Assembly (NCBI GenBank): GCA_905331475.1
Contig: CAJNYU010003614.1
Location: 1 to 64,000 of the forward strand
Length of the DNA: 64,000 nt
From: Rotaria socialis
Lineage: Eukaryota > Rotifera > Eurotatoria > Philodinida > Philodinidae
Direction of reading: 5' to 3'
Shown: in pieces, positions 25,301 through 38,639 of the stretch
Position numbering within the stretch: position 1 is the stretch's first letter
Layout of the letters: each line of letters starts with the position of its first letter
Translations under genes and position numbers: made by a program
The notes under the pieces: model-generated
The model's input: only the letters and a program-made list of their open reading frames with translations
What the model was told of the DNA's origin: nothing
The model's database searches: none

Positions 25301-26449
25301 AATAAATAATATATAATCGATTTTTCGAATAAGCTGGCAATGTTACTGAATAATAATAAGAAGAAAATATAAATAAATTTGATTGCAATAATTTTTTTAC
25401 CGTCCGGATTATTCGCCGTAGTTAAAAGAACAACTAAATTAATCAAAGCATCAGGAAAATCTGGAAAATATTTTGTTCCTTCATCAATTCGGTCGTTTGT
25501 TGAATCTTTTCGCTTCAAAAAATAAATAGATAAGAAATTTGTTTTATTAAATATTTGGAAAAAATAATGCTTAAAAAGAAAAAGAAGACGAAATACCTTT
25601 GCAGGTGGAAATAAAATCATTCCAATAACAGAAAAAAAATAAATGTGAATTCCAAGTAGAAGTGTAACACTTAAAAAGACACAGGAATAGATGGCAAAAA
25701 GAAATTTTCAAACGAAACGAAACGAAATAATATCAATACCTTAGTATTTGTAAAAATGATTTTCGTAAACTATTAAAAATTTTTTTCATTTCTTGTGATA
25801 TAATAGCCATATAAAAAGGTCGAAGTAAATATCTAATATTGATTGTCTTAACAAAAAAATAATTCAATAATTCAAATAGTAAAATGATAAACAACGAATA
25901 ATCTTAATCCTACTTTTTTTTGACAACCTAAATTGATTGAAACAATAAGATCAATCATTGATATTGTTGTCACAATAAAATATGATATTATCCAAGGCTT
26001 TTTTCGAGCATGATTTAATCCAGCTAAATAAATCTAAATAATGATAAAACAATTAAAAATAAATAAATACGCGAATCAACCGATTTTACTCGAATAATAA
26101 CATCAATATAAAAAATCATAAGACACAAAAATTCAATAATCAGTTGTACAGAACAAGGTAATGTTAATCGTATTCGTTCTTTCCTTAAATCAGATGTTCG
26201 ACTAAATGATGATGGATATTGAATAAATATAAGAAGTAATTGACACGATACAATTAATGTTAAAAAACTTTGAGTCCATTTTGACCAGTATAATCGATAA
26301 AGTTTCAATATATTTGTTGGCGATAATTTATGTGTTATTGAACGAAATGAATATGCATCCTCAAGTAAAACTATTGCTTGAATCAGATGTCGTTCGGACC
26401 ATGGTTCACGAACACCATTATTTGGATCATCAACTATTATATCTGACAT
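22400..26449 (-). CDS. TPCN: Two-pore channel (TPC), endolysosomal cation channel
   Basis: About 20 exons on the minus strand encode roughly 750 residues, the usual TPC length. TPCs are two-repeat voltage-gated-type channels of endosomes and lysosomes, gated by PI(3,5)P2 or NAADP-linked signals. The start is ATG 26449 (acceptor AG abuts it); exon 1 ends 26090. Domain I has AIVLLEDAYSFRSITHKL, the S4-linked RYLLRPFYM and the filter TTANNPD (exon 25512-25401) continued as VTLPAYSKNRLY. The I-II linker has NSLFRRRLAVRACFDILLE. Domain II has an S4 stretch with RTIRSMP (exon 23453-23273), S5 CLFYVYAVLGMWLFQG, pore LVNNWGVFL (22917-22835) and a C-terminus of KRSLKEPSDEEISKALNKYK ending at 22400. 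Domain II S1-S3 exons are 24068-23952, 23885-23829, 23775-23647 and 23577-23525. Just after S5 an in-frame TAA (23107-23109) is avoided only if a 51-nt intron (23144-23094) is removed. Confidence 0.9.
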
Positions 26450-26469
26450 CTTTAGAATAGTTTTAGTTT

Positions 26470-27325
26470 GACAAATCTTCTCTAGAACAATTATCGTAAA
26501 TATAGATTTATTCTTATAGAAAATTTAAGATCTGTATAGTTTTCCCATTTCAGTTAAATCATCTATGATTAGAATACTGTGCTAATGAGTCGAGTTCAGT
26601 TAATTTATTAAAAATTAATATTCAAATAAACCGAAATAAGTATTTGAAATGTATTGATAATTATATATCATCTCTTATCAGAAAATTCGTTTTTCTCAGA
26701 GTAAAAATACATAGGTTTCTATTTTTCTTCTCGAAAGCGTCATCTTACATGAGAAGAAGCTGTTGATTCAAACAAGACGATTTAGCTCATATGACATCAT
26801 TAATATAGGTTCTAAGCGTAAATGGCAAGATTCTATCATAAAATACGAAGAAACCATTCGATTATATTTATTAGATTAATCATCCATTTATGATAACCAT
26901 GTTAGAATCAATCGTATAAGAAAATTTCTTAATAAAATATCTTCGTTTTGTAATAAGAAAGAAAAAAAATCATCTGGAGTTGTATGCAGTAATAGTTTTC
27001 TGTGTAAGTTTTCTCAATCCTCTAGAGATCTATGGAAATCTAAAAGATGAAATAAAAGATCATATTCGAGATATTTCCTTCATTGATTTGAAAAATAGAA
27101 ATATTTTTTATCAATTTAAATTCGAACATTTAGATTATTTCTATTTTCTATGAAGAAGAATTTGTATTTTTATCAAACGATGAAACAAACAAAAGAAAAG
27201 TCTTTCTAGTAAATATGTTATACAAGCAAAACTTCAAACAAAATTAGTAGAAAAGGAATGAGACGAAAATCGGACGGAAATATGTTTTATCACATAAAGA
27301 TATTGAATTGAATATTGTTTCATCT
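26470..27325. other. Intergenic, no gene seen
   Basis: AT-rich spacer of about 880 bp between the TPC start and the 3' end of the TMEM17/216-family gene. No exon-like frame on either strand. Confidence 0.5.
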
Positions 27326-27326
27326 T

Positions 27327-29260
27327 TTAATCTGTCTTTTGTTTTGGTGATTTCTTACAAAACGACATAAATGCTGTGATTACAAGAATTAATTCAAAGA
27401 AACATAATCCAAGTTGACTACAACCAAGAACAAATTCAAGTTTTAATACAAGCCATTGCCATATTGTCCAATAAAGAATTGATACAATCGATATTAATGT
27501 TAATAAAAATCCACACATTGTATGAAATAATTGTTCAGTAAGATTTGCATATATAATTAATTCTAAACGAATATATTCCAATGTTAATGTAAGACATAAT
27601 GCGAAGATTTCAAAACCGTATATTGTCCAATTGGATGGCCATCCAATAAGACCTTTCCAAACAAATATCAAGATTTCAGCAACAAACCACTAAAAATATA
27701 GACAAATATCTTATATTAAAATAATATGATTTATATTCTAGAAAAACGTAGTAAAACGAGAGTTTTACATGAAGATAACTGTTAAATGTTCGTCTGAGAT
27801 TCTTAATATGAAGGAGTTATTCTTTTCTAAGGTAATCATTTCATAGTTGATAGGAAAGTTTTAGGCTTATTGATAGTGTGTACTGTGCAATAGAAAAAAA
27901 AATGTCTGAATCCAAATCATTATCACATGGTGAAAAACAGTTGAATATTTATGAATCAATTCTTTTTTTCTAATTACACGTTAATTCATTAATATTTTTG
28001 GCGTGAAAATTTTAACCATGTTTGTTCTGTTCGGAAAGTATTGATCTGATATTTTTATTAATGATAAACAAGTATTCAATGTGTATTTCCTCATAAGAAA
28101 AGCATTTATGAATCTATTCTTTGTAATCTTCAGCATTCGTTGTTATACGCATTGTAACTTTTAATGAGTTTGAAAAAGAAAGTGATCGTAAAATAGTTTA
28201 AACATATTCTCATGATGGGTATCGTGGACAGTAAAGAGCATAGTCAAGAAAATGATTACTCAAAAAGTTGAAGCGATGCATGCTAATTAAATAATTCACA
28301 GGATAAGTTTTATTCAAGTATTTGAAATAATGTTTATTAATACCAATGCACTGTTGTAGTCTCCCATATTATAGTTATTAATAATAAATGTGGAAACTTC
28401 GGATTTCATCCGAGAGTTATGTGTACTGCAAAAAGTGCATGCGACATATCAGTCATTCTAGAATGCCTGAACACGAAAATTATNGTGTACTCTTTTTTTT
28501 TTGAGTACACAAAAAAAGCAGAAGACTCATACGCAGTTTGCTATTAGAAAATTATACTAGTAATGTCATTGAAATACAAGACGCGGTATATCACAGATTG
28601 ATAGATTTCAAGTTAGAAGTTACACTACTTTTCAAATATGCTATTGTCCATACGACATTCTCTAACGTCTTCATATGTTAGTTTTCAAAACTAGCAAACT
28701 TGTCGCTAAACGCTGCTTTTCTTTGATTTTTAAATCATAAAACATGTACGATTGCCTGACTAATTTGTTATGTTCTTATAATTCAAACAACAAAAAGTTT
28801 CAGCATTTTATTTCACTTAGAATTCATTTTTGAGCCTAATTAAAAATTATTCTTTCATGATTACCGTGAGATGATCTACATTGTGAGTAGATCAAGAAAG
28901 ATTTCAGGAAAATCATTTTTCGCCAAGAAAACTTGCATATGAAGACGCAGTGTTTTATCTATTGTCTCTACAACGAACGATTCAAGTATCATGGATGTTG
29001 TAACTATTATACTATGTGTCTTTGTTCGGAAAAAATCAAGGTTTGCTGTTTCAGAATGTGAAATCCCTTATTCGTTAGCTGCCTTATGAAATATTAGTCT
29101 ATTAATATGATTGACAACATTGATTTCTTTACATGAATTGAAATCTTACAAGAAAAACAATTGGTCGATGAATATGACATAGCACTTCTAATGGAATAGA
29201 AGATCGAACAATTGAATTTTCATCAGTGACACGTGTATTAATGCTTTTTGTTTGACTCAT
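27327..29260 (-). CDS. TMEM17/TMEM80/TMEM216-family ciliary membrane protein
   Basis: Two exons, 29260-29150 and 27689-27327, joined in phase 0 across a 1,460-bp intron, give 157 residues with four predicted membrane segments. The join reproduces the family spacing: IPLEVLCHIHRPIVFL then WFVAEILIFVWKG, followed by FEIFALCLTLTLEYIRLELI, with the E-x-IRL and Y-x-NL elements typical of the Transmemb_17 family. The last helices are ILYWTIWQWLVLKLEFVLG and ELILVITAFMSFCKK. Family members (TMEM17, TMEM80, TMEM216) sit at the ciliary transition zone and gate membrane-protein entry to cilia; rotifers are richly ciliated. I cannot decide which paralogue this is. The ATG lies 73 bp downstream of the PYM1 stop codon, with an acceptor-like TTTTGTTTTAG 16 nt before it. 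The intron contains a single N at 28484. Confidence 0.75.
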
Positions 29261-29333
29261 TCTTCTTTTTTTTATCTAAAACAAAAGAAAAATGACACTA
29301 CTTATAAAAAGAAAAATGTCAGTCTATATTTTA
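29261..29333 (-). promoter_or_regulatory. 73-bp intercistronic spacer with poly(A) signal and acceptor
   Basis: On the minus strand the PYM1 stop codon runs directly into AATAAA (TAATAAAATAT). A pyrimidine-rich tract ending TTTTGTTTTAG follows, then 15 nt, then the ATG of the TMEM gene. There is no room for an ordinary promoter. This arrangement is what spliced-leader operons show in other animals. Confidence 0.5.
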
Positions 29334-29873
29334 TTATGAATCCTGGTCATTTAATTCTTCAAGTCTTTTTTCAAGTTCATCTTTTCTTTTCATTTTAGCT
29401 ATTTGATCTTTATCTAAGCTTGATTGATCTTGTTCATAACGTTTCTCTAAACCATTAATTTCTTTTAATAATTTCTGAATTTTTTTAATTTCTTTTATTT
29501 TATTATCTTCTGGTGTTTGTGTTGTTAATTTAGTCATTTGATTTCGTAATTGTTTTTCTTCTTTTGCTAATTTTTTAGCACGTAAAAGTTTCTCTTCTTC
29601 TGTTAAAACCATTCCAGGAATAAGATTTCCATTTTCAATTCTTTTTTTAACTTCCACCTGTGTTTGTTGTCCCATTGATTGATAAACAGGTATTTCATCT
29701 TGTGGAATATAATCTTTACGTACACGTATTGGCTTTCTCCATGTTCCATCAGGTCGTTGTGAACCCGGTATGAATGCTTCTCCAGTAGTTGGATCACGTG
29801 CAATATTGGCACGTTCATATGCTGCACCACGTGCACTCACTTTTTCTGCTGAATTTGATGGTTTAGCAGACAT
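29334..29873 (-). CDS. PYM1: PYM1, exon-junction-complex disassembly factor
   Basis: A single exon of 179 residues. PYM binds the MAGO-Y14 heterodimer of the exon junction complex and ribosomal 40S subunits, removing the complex from translated mRNAs in the cytoplasm. The N-terminal MAGO/Y14-binding motif is clear: [18 protein letters not shown] then [13 protein letters not shown] (about residues 33-66). The C-terminal half is a charged Lys/Glu-rich helix ([28 protein letters not shown]), as in animal PYM. Length is close to the family norm (about 200). A perfect acceptor (TTACTTTTTAG) abuts the ATG, so the mRNA leader is either spliced or added in trans. It sits 222 bp downstream of the SFMBT stop and 73 bp upstream of the next gene, all on the same strand. 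Confidence 0.95.
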   Translation of the reverse strand: MSAKPSNSAEKVSARGAAYERANIARDPTTGEAFIPGSQRPDGTWRKPIRVRKDYIPQDEIPVYQSMGQQTQVEVKKRIENGNLIPGMVLTEEEKLLRAKKLAKEEKQLRNQMTKLTTQTPEDNKIKEIKKIQKLLKEINGLEKRYEQDQSSLDKDQIAKMKRKDELEKRLEELNDQDS

Positions 29874-30094
29874 CTAAAAAGTAAGGTTCAATAGAAATTA
29901 TAACAGCAGATAAATGTCCGATGTTTTGTTTTGCTTTTTTCATTTGCCATCACACATATAGAACAATTGAAAACGTAGACAAAAAGAAAGAAAAGTAAAG
30001 TTCTGATATATATATATATATATATACATGTAGCTTTGAAATACGGAGAAACATATTGACACTGTTTGAAAGAGAGAAAAAACAACAAACAAAA

Positions 30095-33000
30095 TTATTT
30101 TGTTGATAAATGAGATCGAGTTTTTAATGATGGTGAAGAATGAAATGTATCAATAACTTGTGTACGCAGTTGTTCAACGACATGACAAAATTTAACAGCT
30201 GGACCTAATTTAAATTCTAACAAATCTTGAACAGTATTTAGATCGTCAAGTAAAAGAAGAGCAGCGCCATCAATTTCCTCAACAAAAAGAGAATAAAATA
30301 AAATAAAAAAGAATAATAGTAAATACACACATATAATTTTTGACTGGTTAAAAAAATGAGCAGAACGTTTTAAAACTTTGGGCTAGAATAACTTATTTTT
30401 TTTGTAGGCGATCTTTCTAACTTTAGATTCATAATATCTGTGAGATTATTAGATTACACATTACCAAGAAAATTTTGAAAATCGTGAACATAAAATTTTG
30501 CAAACGGAGAACACTTGATCGTGAAGCCTGATACAGTAACAATACAATCATATTCGATTCTTAAATTCATCTTATATCGTTTTTCAATGCGTTTTGTTTG
30601 TGTCTGTCAAAAAACATATGATTTCTCATAATAAAACGTTTTTTTAGCTGACTATAATCCTGTTTTAACGTTGTTTTTTTTAGAGAAGTCCCTGTTTTCC
30701 AAAAGTTCTTCGAATGAAATGTCTCTTATTACATATCTTCTATTTGTGATTTATTGTACAGTATACACTCTGAACGTGGTTTCAACAAAATCAACTAAGA
30801 AGAAAATTCTCACGACTATCTTTCAGAAATAACAGACTTCATTCTATAAGTATGAAATCTGAATTTTGAACTGGAACGATAACATAATTGTTGTTCTAAT
30901 CTAATTTTCTAAGAAACTCTTTCAATTGATCAAAAAATTTTGATGTAATAGTTAACAAAAATTACTTGTTCTTTGATTGTTTTTAATGCAAACGAACATC
31001 CAGATTCATTTAAATACCAACATACATCATTAACATTCCATGTCACTGGATTTCGTGGATCAATCGGTGGTGGGATCGAGTACTGTTGAATTGGTCGAAT
31101 AAATGTTGGTGAATTTTGACTTTCAATATTGGGTTTAACAACATTTGAACAAGTATTAATGTCATTTTGTGATTGAAGCGTTGGAGCAAGACATCGTTTT
31201 TTATTTTTTTTATTTAAGAGTAATGAAGAATTTGAATCTGTTGATAATATGTTCAATGTTACTGGTGATTTCGATCGATTAACAATTGATGGAGATATAG
31301 AGCGTTTTTTCTTTGATATACATGTACGTTTAGTTTCTAAGCAGATCAATTTATTTCAAATAATCAAGGAACTTATTTTGTTTTAAAGAAAACAAACCTT
31401 TTATTGAATGATTGTTTGCTGTTGATGATAACGATGATGATGATGCTTCAGATGTCATATTATTTATTTCAATAGGTTCTTGTTTAACATTTATTGATGA
31501 TATTTCCTCGTTATTGATTAATTTTTGTTTTCTATTCGTTCTTGTGACTGTGTGTGTTTTACGTTCAATATGAACACGAAAACCACGTGTTTGTCTGTCA
31601 CAACCAGGCAATGAAGCTGGTACTGATGGAGATATATCACTTGTATTAATTACGGTTGTTTGCAGTTCTATTGGTGGTAATTCTTCAACAACAGGACTTG
31701 ACACATTTGAAGTTTCCAGAGTATTTTTTAAATGACATAATAAAGATTTTTGTTTACGGTATCTGCTTTGTGCAGCACGAAGTTGAGGACGTTTAGGTTT
31801 TGAATGTGAAGAAAAAGCTATTCGAAAGATATTTTTAGAAAAATTCTTAAAAATTAAAGCCTCTTTAATAGAAACAGAACAAATATAAGCTTGAAAAATA
31901 TCATTTCTAAGAAGTATTTTTGATATACATATATCTGAACATATCGAGTGTTTGGCTAAAGGTACAGGTTGATGAGTTTTTTCTTCACTCATATCTCCTG
32001 TCAAATTGTTCATAGAGAAATCACTAGATCGATTTTTTGGACTACTCAAATGAATCACTTCATTGTTTACAAGCATATTTTAGTGCATCATTTATTCAAA
32101 ACTAAAGATAGTCTTAGATTAATGACTATCTGTCGTGGGATGGGGCTTTCAGAGCACACATTTATTCTAGATTCATTTTATCGTACCGAAAGTATTTGTT
32201 AATATATGACATTTATCTGGACAATGATTGCCAACATTTTTCATACTAATTAAATTTGGGCAGGCTTCTAATTGCGTACATATATGACGTAGATAATGAT
32301 GTACTAAACGAGGTTCACTTGGTATTGATATAGGACGTATTAATTTCGAAGATCTTTTTGCTGCTTTAATATATTCAGTTTTCATATTTGACGTTGTTTT
32401 ATTATTTGTGTGATAATCTAGTCGTCGTAATGTACGATGGGCATTTGTCGATATTACTGCTAGAAGATGATGAAACATATCGATTAGAACATCACGGTAT
32501 GGACCTGGACCAAATCTTGCTGGAATACGAGCAAGACGCGGTGAACAAAAGTGCGGCCCATAAAAGCATTGAATATTCACATAAATTGTTAATAGATACA
32601 CTTCATTTAAATATACACGAGGAATTTTCGGATAGTGTGTTACCGACGAAAATAAACTGTTAAAAAGACAAAAAAAATAAAAATTATACTTAATATTAAA
32701 CAATAGAAATATAATTTGTGAAAAACATAAGAATTCCTTGAATTGATAAAACATATTTTAGTTTATATGCTGATTCAATAGATTTTCTCAACAAAGATAA
32801 GAACTGTTTTCTGCACTTTAATCATAAAATCGATTTCGATAGAAAATGTTCAGATATTCTTAGAACTTTCTTGTTATTTGTCTATCCTACAGTTCAATTC
32901 TGTATAAATTATCACAATCATTAATAGATCACCCTCCGGGAAAGATTAATCTAATGCAACAAAAAACTTTTCTTTCTCTATTAATTATTTTTAACTTTAG

Positions 33001-36000
33001 ATTTCTTTTAATAACTTAACTATGAGATGATGTATAGTAGAGAAGTATCTTATTATTTTGAAAGCAAAACATACAATATTGTGTTACCGATGATTATTAT
33101 TATGTTTCTTCCACAACGGACTCCTATTCATAACAACACTAAGTTTGAATTACTAAGCTATATTTCGATAGAAAATCTAGTTGTCAAGGATTTGAGCTGA
33201 AAAATATCTAGATACTGAAGTCAATATTATTTAAAGACTGTTCAAACATCTCTTTCGGAATTGTCGAAATAATTTTGAACTATTCAGAAGTTTATTTTTT
33301 TTAGCTACAAAACTATAAAAACAAATGAGACATAAAAGAACTCTCGAGATTCTTTTCTACAAAAATTTAATTTAGTTTCTGTATGATCCATAAATGATTT
33401 CGTAAATAGTGACTAAGTCAGAGTGATTTCTTCAAAAAGATGACCGTAATAGTTATTTTAAGTTTCACTGAAATAATTTCAGTGAAAATTTCAAACAAAA
33501 TTAAAACGATGATTATTTTCTTACTCATATCGATTTTGTTCGTATGTTTTTAGAGTAGTTTCATATTGAATAGGTGTTATTAACTGAAAGTCATTAAATT
33601 TTGCCCATCCAACAGGAAAAACATCTAATGAATTTATTGGTACAACTTGATATATAAGGTTTTCATCATTGAATAAACTCGTATCGTCAAGTCTTAACCA
33701 CATAAGATGATTAGTAACACGAACAAGTGTTACAGAAAAAACAATATCTTTATTATCTAATGTATAAATCATTTCCATTTTCATTCCAGGTTCAACTCTA
33801 TTATTGCCTGTTGGATTTAATGTTATTAAGTTAAAATATCTTTCAGATGCTAAATTATTGATACCATTTTTTTCTGTATATAAATTCCAATAATCGTCTG
33901 TTTGTCGAACATCTTTGCCATTCATTAATGTAAGTTTATGTTCACCAGCCCAATGTGCTGGTAAAAGATATGGGTGAGTCGAATGAGCAATAAATGATAA
34001 TTCATTTCCATCTTCATTATCAATGATAACATCAAAATAATATTCATTATGAATATGACCAATTCTTCCAATATGAACATTTTGAGTTTTACTTTCAAAT
34101 ACTTCTAATTTCATTCCTTCTGTAAAACGATGTTTAACAATTTCTTCTTGTCCTTTAAATAAGTTCGGAGGTAAAAATTGTTTTTCTGCTTCCACTATAC
34201 ACATATCAATAATGCGTTGTTTATCGATGCTTAATGTAAAACATGTTGGAATATCATAAAAATAAATTGATGAATTAAGTGATGTCCAACCAATGAAATG
34301 AATACGACGATCAAGATAAAATATATGAGTATCTAATGAAAATAAACTGGAATTGTCTTCTGCTGCTGCTTCTTCTTCTTCTGAGACGTTTATATTTGTA
34401 ACATATCGAAGATGTAATCGTCCACCACGATTACTAATTATTCGAACAAACCATAGTGTCCATGGCCGATTTATATCTTGCATTTCAAGCAACATGCCTT
34501 TTTTTAATTGTTCAGCACGAGTCAAACCAATATCCTAATGTATAGTAAGAATTTACAATTATTTTATTTTAATATTTATTAGAAATACTGTTTCATTTCT
34601 AATTTCGATCATCACAAGTCTAAGTAGTTTTACTCTCGATTGAAATCGAACAAATACAGGTATGAATAATACATAATCATTAAAATAGAATATTTAAAAT
34701 CAAATTATCAATTTTAGGAAGAGTTAGATGTCATAAAAAAATTTGTAATTAGTTTTAATATTATAATATTTTATCATTCAGTAATTTATTCGTACAACTT
34801 CATCTATGTGATACGTATTGGAAAGATTGTTTTCACTATAATTATTTTTTAGATTAGCGAGAAAAATAGACAGTTATCAATATAATATGATTTATCCAAT
34901 GTATTGATTTTCTTTAGCTTTGAAATTAAATTAACTAGTAAATAAATTTTTAAATCAAATCAAGTTTCTATTCATATTTTCTTGATTGAATTTTAGAAAA
35001 GAAGACTTTACTTGATCAAATAGATAAGTAGATGGAGTTTGACTAATCGTTTTTGGATCTCCTTTCATTGTGTTTGATTGTTTCTCATTTCCATTTGATG
35101 TAGTATTATTATTTAATGCTGCTTGTTGAATAGCTCGTTTAGTAACAATAGGTGGTGGTAACATTAATTTACTATTTTCTTTACACCATCCAATCGGATG
35201 ACAACGTTGTCCATAAATGTACGCCCAAAAATCATTTGATGTGTCATCATCAGGGAGACCAACATAATGTAGAAGAATTAAACTATGAGATATTAATTGT
35301 ACTTGTGTTAACCAATATAAGTCACGTTGTATATCATAACAATATTCAAGTTTCATATTAATTTCAAAACCGGATTCAATTGATGCTAAATAATGATCAA
35401 AAAATTCATCGGACACTGATCGTTCGCTTATTTGAGATAAATATTTTGACCAAAGAAAATTTGATGAACATAATCGAGTTGAACTTAAACAAGGTTCTAG
35501 TTCATGAATTATTATTCGACTAGATGGTGAACTAGAATCATTTAAAAAAGAATATATATATATATATTTCAGGTATTAAAAAAATGAATTAATTATTTTA
35601 CTTCTTTTTTTTTATTGACGAATAAAGATCAAGTTTTGATTGATTTTTATTTGAACTATCTGACAAAGAATCTTCTTGTAGCGAATGATGCTTTAATTGA
35701 TCAGTTAAGGAGTGTTCAATATTTAATTTATTGTCACTATTGATTATTGATATTCGATTCAAGTCATCATCAATCGAATCAGTATAGTTACATTTTGCAT
35801 CATTTGCCCAATCATCAATATAATGAATTGAAGAATTTTTATATATTATTTCTGATGTCATTGCTGTTATTGGCCGTTGACTAAGATCAAGAATGAACTC
35901 TTCACTAGATGTATTAGCAACATTTTCTGATATGAATGAAGAAAGAGGAATACCACGAGTTACTATAAGCCTTGATTGAGCATCAGTAGACATTAATTGA

Positions 36001-36017
36001 TCTCTAGTTGTATCCAT
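30095..36017 (-). CDS. SFMBT: SFMBT: four-MBT, SLED and SAM domain Polycomb-group protein
   Basis: Seven exons (36017-35602, 35531-35012, 34534-33525, 32656-32187, 31817-31398, 31336-30966, 30277-30095), all in phase, encode about 1,129 residues. Sfmbt proteins bind mono- and dimethyl-lysine histones and recruit the PhoRC Polycomb complex. Order: a disordered, acidic N-terminus (1-138); MBT repeat 1 in exon 2 (SGFEINMKLEYCYD ... WAYIYGQRCHPIGWC); three more MBT repeats in exon 3 (GMLLEMQDINRPWTLW, GMKLEVFESKTQN, GMKMEMIYTLDNKD, each closing with a GW-type motif such as FIGWTS and FPVGWAKF). A SLED domain is in exon 4 (TIYVNIQCFYGPHFCSP, RFGPGPYRDVLIDMF). A Ser/Lys-rich linker with basic nuclear-localisation-type runs (SKKKRS, KKNKKR) follows, then a SAM domain split by a 688-bp intron (WNVNDVCWYLNESGCSF / EIDGAALLLL, KLGPAVKF). 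An acceptor lies about 31 nt before the ATG. Confidence 0.93.
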
Positions 36018-36237
36018 TCCTATGTTCTTTTCTTTTACATTATTTTTATCTGGAAAAATGAAAGAAAAATAAATTTTTTCTTCTTAGTAATCAAGGTCAA
36101 ACTGATTGAGCTTAAATGTAGAGAGAAATATAGTGAATTTCGTTGAGATCATTGCATTAAGATTTGTTGATATGCAGTGAATATGTAACATGACGTAAAA
36201 TAATATTGCTCCCTAGGAAAGAAACTTTTGTGAGACA

Positions 36238-36286
36238 GGAGAAAGAGAGAAAGAGAGAGAGAGAGAGAATGAAAGGGAGAGACAAT
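36238..36286. repeat. (GA)n microsatellite
   Basis: A purine run with about nine consecutive GA units just upstream of SFMBT. It could lie in the promoter or outron of that gene, but there is no direct sign of function. Confidence 0.7.
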
Positions 36287-36359
36287 ACTGCAGGAAGAGA
36301 AGACAAGAGAATACCTTTATCATTCTCAATACGATTGTTGATTATTATTTCAACCATTC

Positions 36360-38635
36360 AGAATAAATATTATCTCCTTTAGCAAAATTTTTGTTTATAA
36401 CAGATGGCGCTTTTCAAAAACAAAAATTCTCATTAATAACACTATAATTATAAAATTTATCAATATTCATTTTCAATTAAGAAAAAACTATTCATATATT
36501 AACAGTGATTATGCAACAATGAATAGTTTATAGACGAACAATCGCAGCAGGAATTGTCTGTTTTGTCTTGTAGTCAGGAAAATTTTCAAATACAGTGAAA
36601 ATAATGACATTTTCTGCTACAACATAAACATTTTAGACAATAGAAAAAAATTGAACACCATAGTGAATATGTTTAAATAAATGTTTTTTCGTGTAACATG
36701 GAACTTACGTAATTCGCAATTGAATATGAGTCGCAAGAAATATGAGTAGCGTCACCTACAAATGAATAATTCTCCTTTTTGTTATTTCTTTTTTTATTAA
36801 ATGAAATTGCTTTTTCAGTTTCAAAGTATCAAATGACGAAAAGAGGAAGTTGATGTCATCAGGAAAATACCAATTGCAGGAAAGAACTGAATACATTAGA
36901 ATAGTAGTAGATTCAGCGAAAAAACATCTGTAATAAACTTGTTTTATCTTATTATCGATAAGTATTTATGTTATCGAACATGTTTGGTTAAATATACGGA
37001 TATATCAATTCAGAATCATTAAATACATATTTTTATCAATAAAATCAAATTTTAAACAGATGTTTGATTAGTTCTTAAGTAGATGGTAACGCATTTAAGT
37101 TGTGCTTCAGCAGAGAATTAATCATTTCGATTATTTAAATAAAATTAAAATGTGAATAACACATAGAAACCAGTACAAATCAGTATATGATGTTATTTCA
37201 AAAACAATTTGCTCACAACTTGCAATAGAAGAACTTTTTATTGTTGCTTTTGCAGGATATGAGAGACATTTCAGATTTTCCAAGTGTTTAATTTAATTAC
37301 GATGAGTTCTACAATATGAAAAGTTGCTGGAAATAGTTTGAATTCCATTAAAAATCACAGTGAAACATAAATAATGATTCAAAATGTTTCAAATCCATAA
37401 TAACTTAACTGATTTTTGACTGATTTTAGTGTGATTTTAATCACACGTTTTTCTTTCGTAATATCATTTGTCTACTAATGTGAAGTATTCTGGACAAGCA
37501 AAAATTTCTAGAAAGCTTTTGTATATGGAGAAAAAAAGGCAAGATGTGACTATATTTCTCTCGTCATCAAGAATTTCAATTTTGGGGAAAATGTCCAATT
37601 TTTCTACTCTCAGCAGCGTATTTAATCGCATTTAAACTGTTTATAGCGGTTAGATGACGATAATGTATCAATAAATCATCATCAGAAAATTTGAGTACGT
37701 TATCATACACAACTACTGATTATTGGCATCATTAGTACGAACTGGCATATCCTATTTTCCAAATCAGATATGCCACATTTGAAATGAGATACAGCTGGAG
37801 TACAATGTTCTTTTAACTAGCGTAAATATTTGGAGTATACAGTTTTTGTTTGAAAACTAAAGGTTTTTTAGGAAATCAATTTCTTTTACTGCCCACGAAA
37901 GGATACTCTTATGCTGCAAACATAACTTTAAAAATGATAGCATTATAGAAAACAAGACTAAAGCTTTTACTAATGCATATCAATAGCTTAAATAATTAAG
38001 AAAAGAAGGTTTCTTTACGTACTTACATTCTTCTTTATGTCGAGTATTTTTGATCATATATAGTTAGACATTTTTAGAGATTTAAAAATAAAAGATCCAA
38101 GAGAATGGAATACATATGGAACCATGCTGCTAATTCTTCTTTGTTCATTCATAGATCATCATTGAAAACGTCGAACATTGTTGACAACACATTCAATGGC
38201 ACAAAACACGAAGAATGTCAATGGTTTCTTCTCATCACCGTGAGTCAAGATTTTAAAGTAGAAAATACGCAGCTTCTTGTGTTTTTTATGTGTTTACATG
38301 CATTTTCCGCAATCTGTGCTTGTTTTGATGATTATTTTTCATGGCGATAGAAGTGTGTCAAAGCTACTTCGCCATTTATTTGTTAAACAAACTTCATATT
38401 CGTCCATTTTCAACAAGACAGGAACAAGACAAATACGTAAGGTGCCGATTTTACCTAAATGCATATTTTTGCAAACTACCTGATTCATCAAAATTGTATG
38501 TTAAACGGTGCTGGCTTGTTTGAAATACACAGTCATCTTTGAGAAATTTAGATACAAGAGTAGCTAAGACTCAATGGAATCTAAATTATATCTATCGCAC
38601 ATCTGAACTATTTTTTTCTGGCAAAACTCATCAGC
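36360..38635. other. Intergenic, no convincing gene
   Basis: AT-rich sequence upstream of SFMBT. A frame at 38105-38350 (81 codons, with EECQWFLLITVSQDFKVE) vaguely recalls a CUB domain, but no flanking exons support it. Confidence 0.35.
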
Positions 38636-38639
38636 AAGC

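Noticed and set aside
31817-32076. Coding extension of the SFMBT exon 5 frame up to an ATG at 32076
   Set aside because: The frame is open by chance. A phase-matched acceptor at 31818 joins directly to exon 4, and the extra residues have no SFMBT resemblance.
38105-38350. CUB-domain fragment
   Set aside because: Only one short block (EECQWFLLITVSQD) is suggestive; no conserved disulfide partner or adjoining exon.
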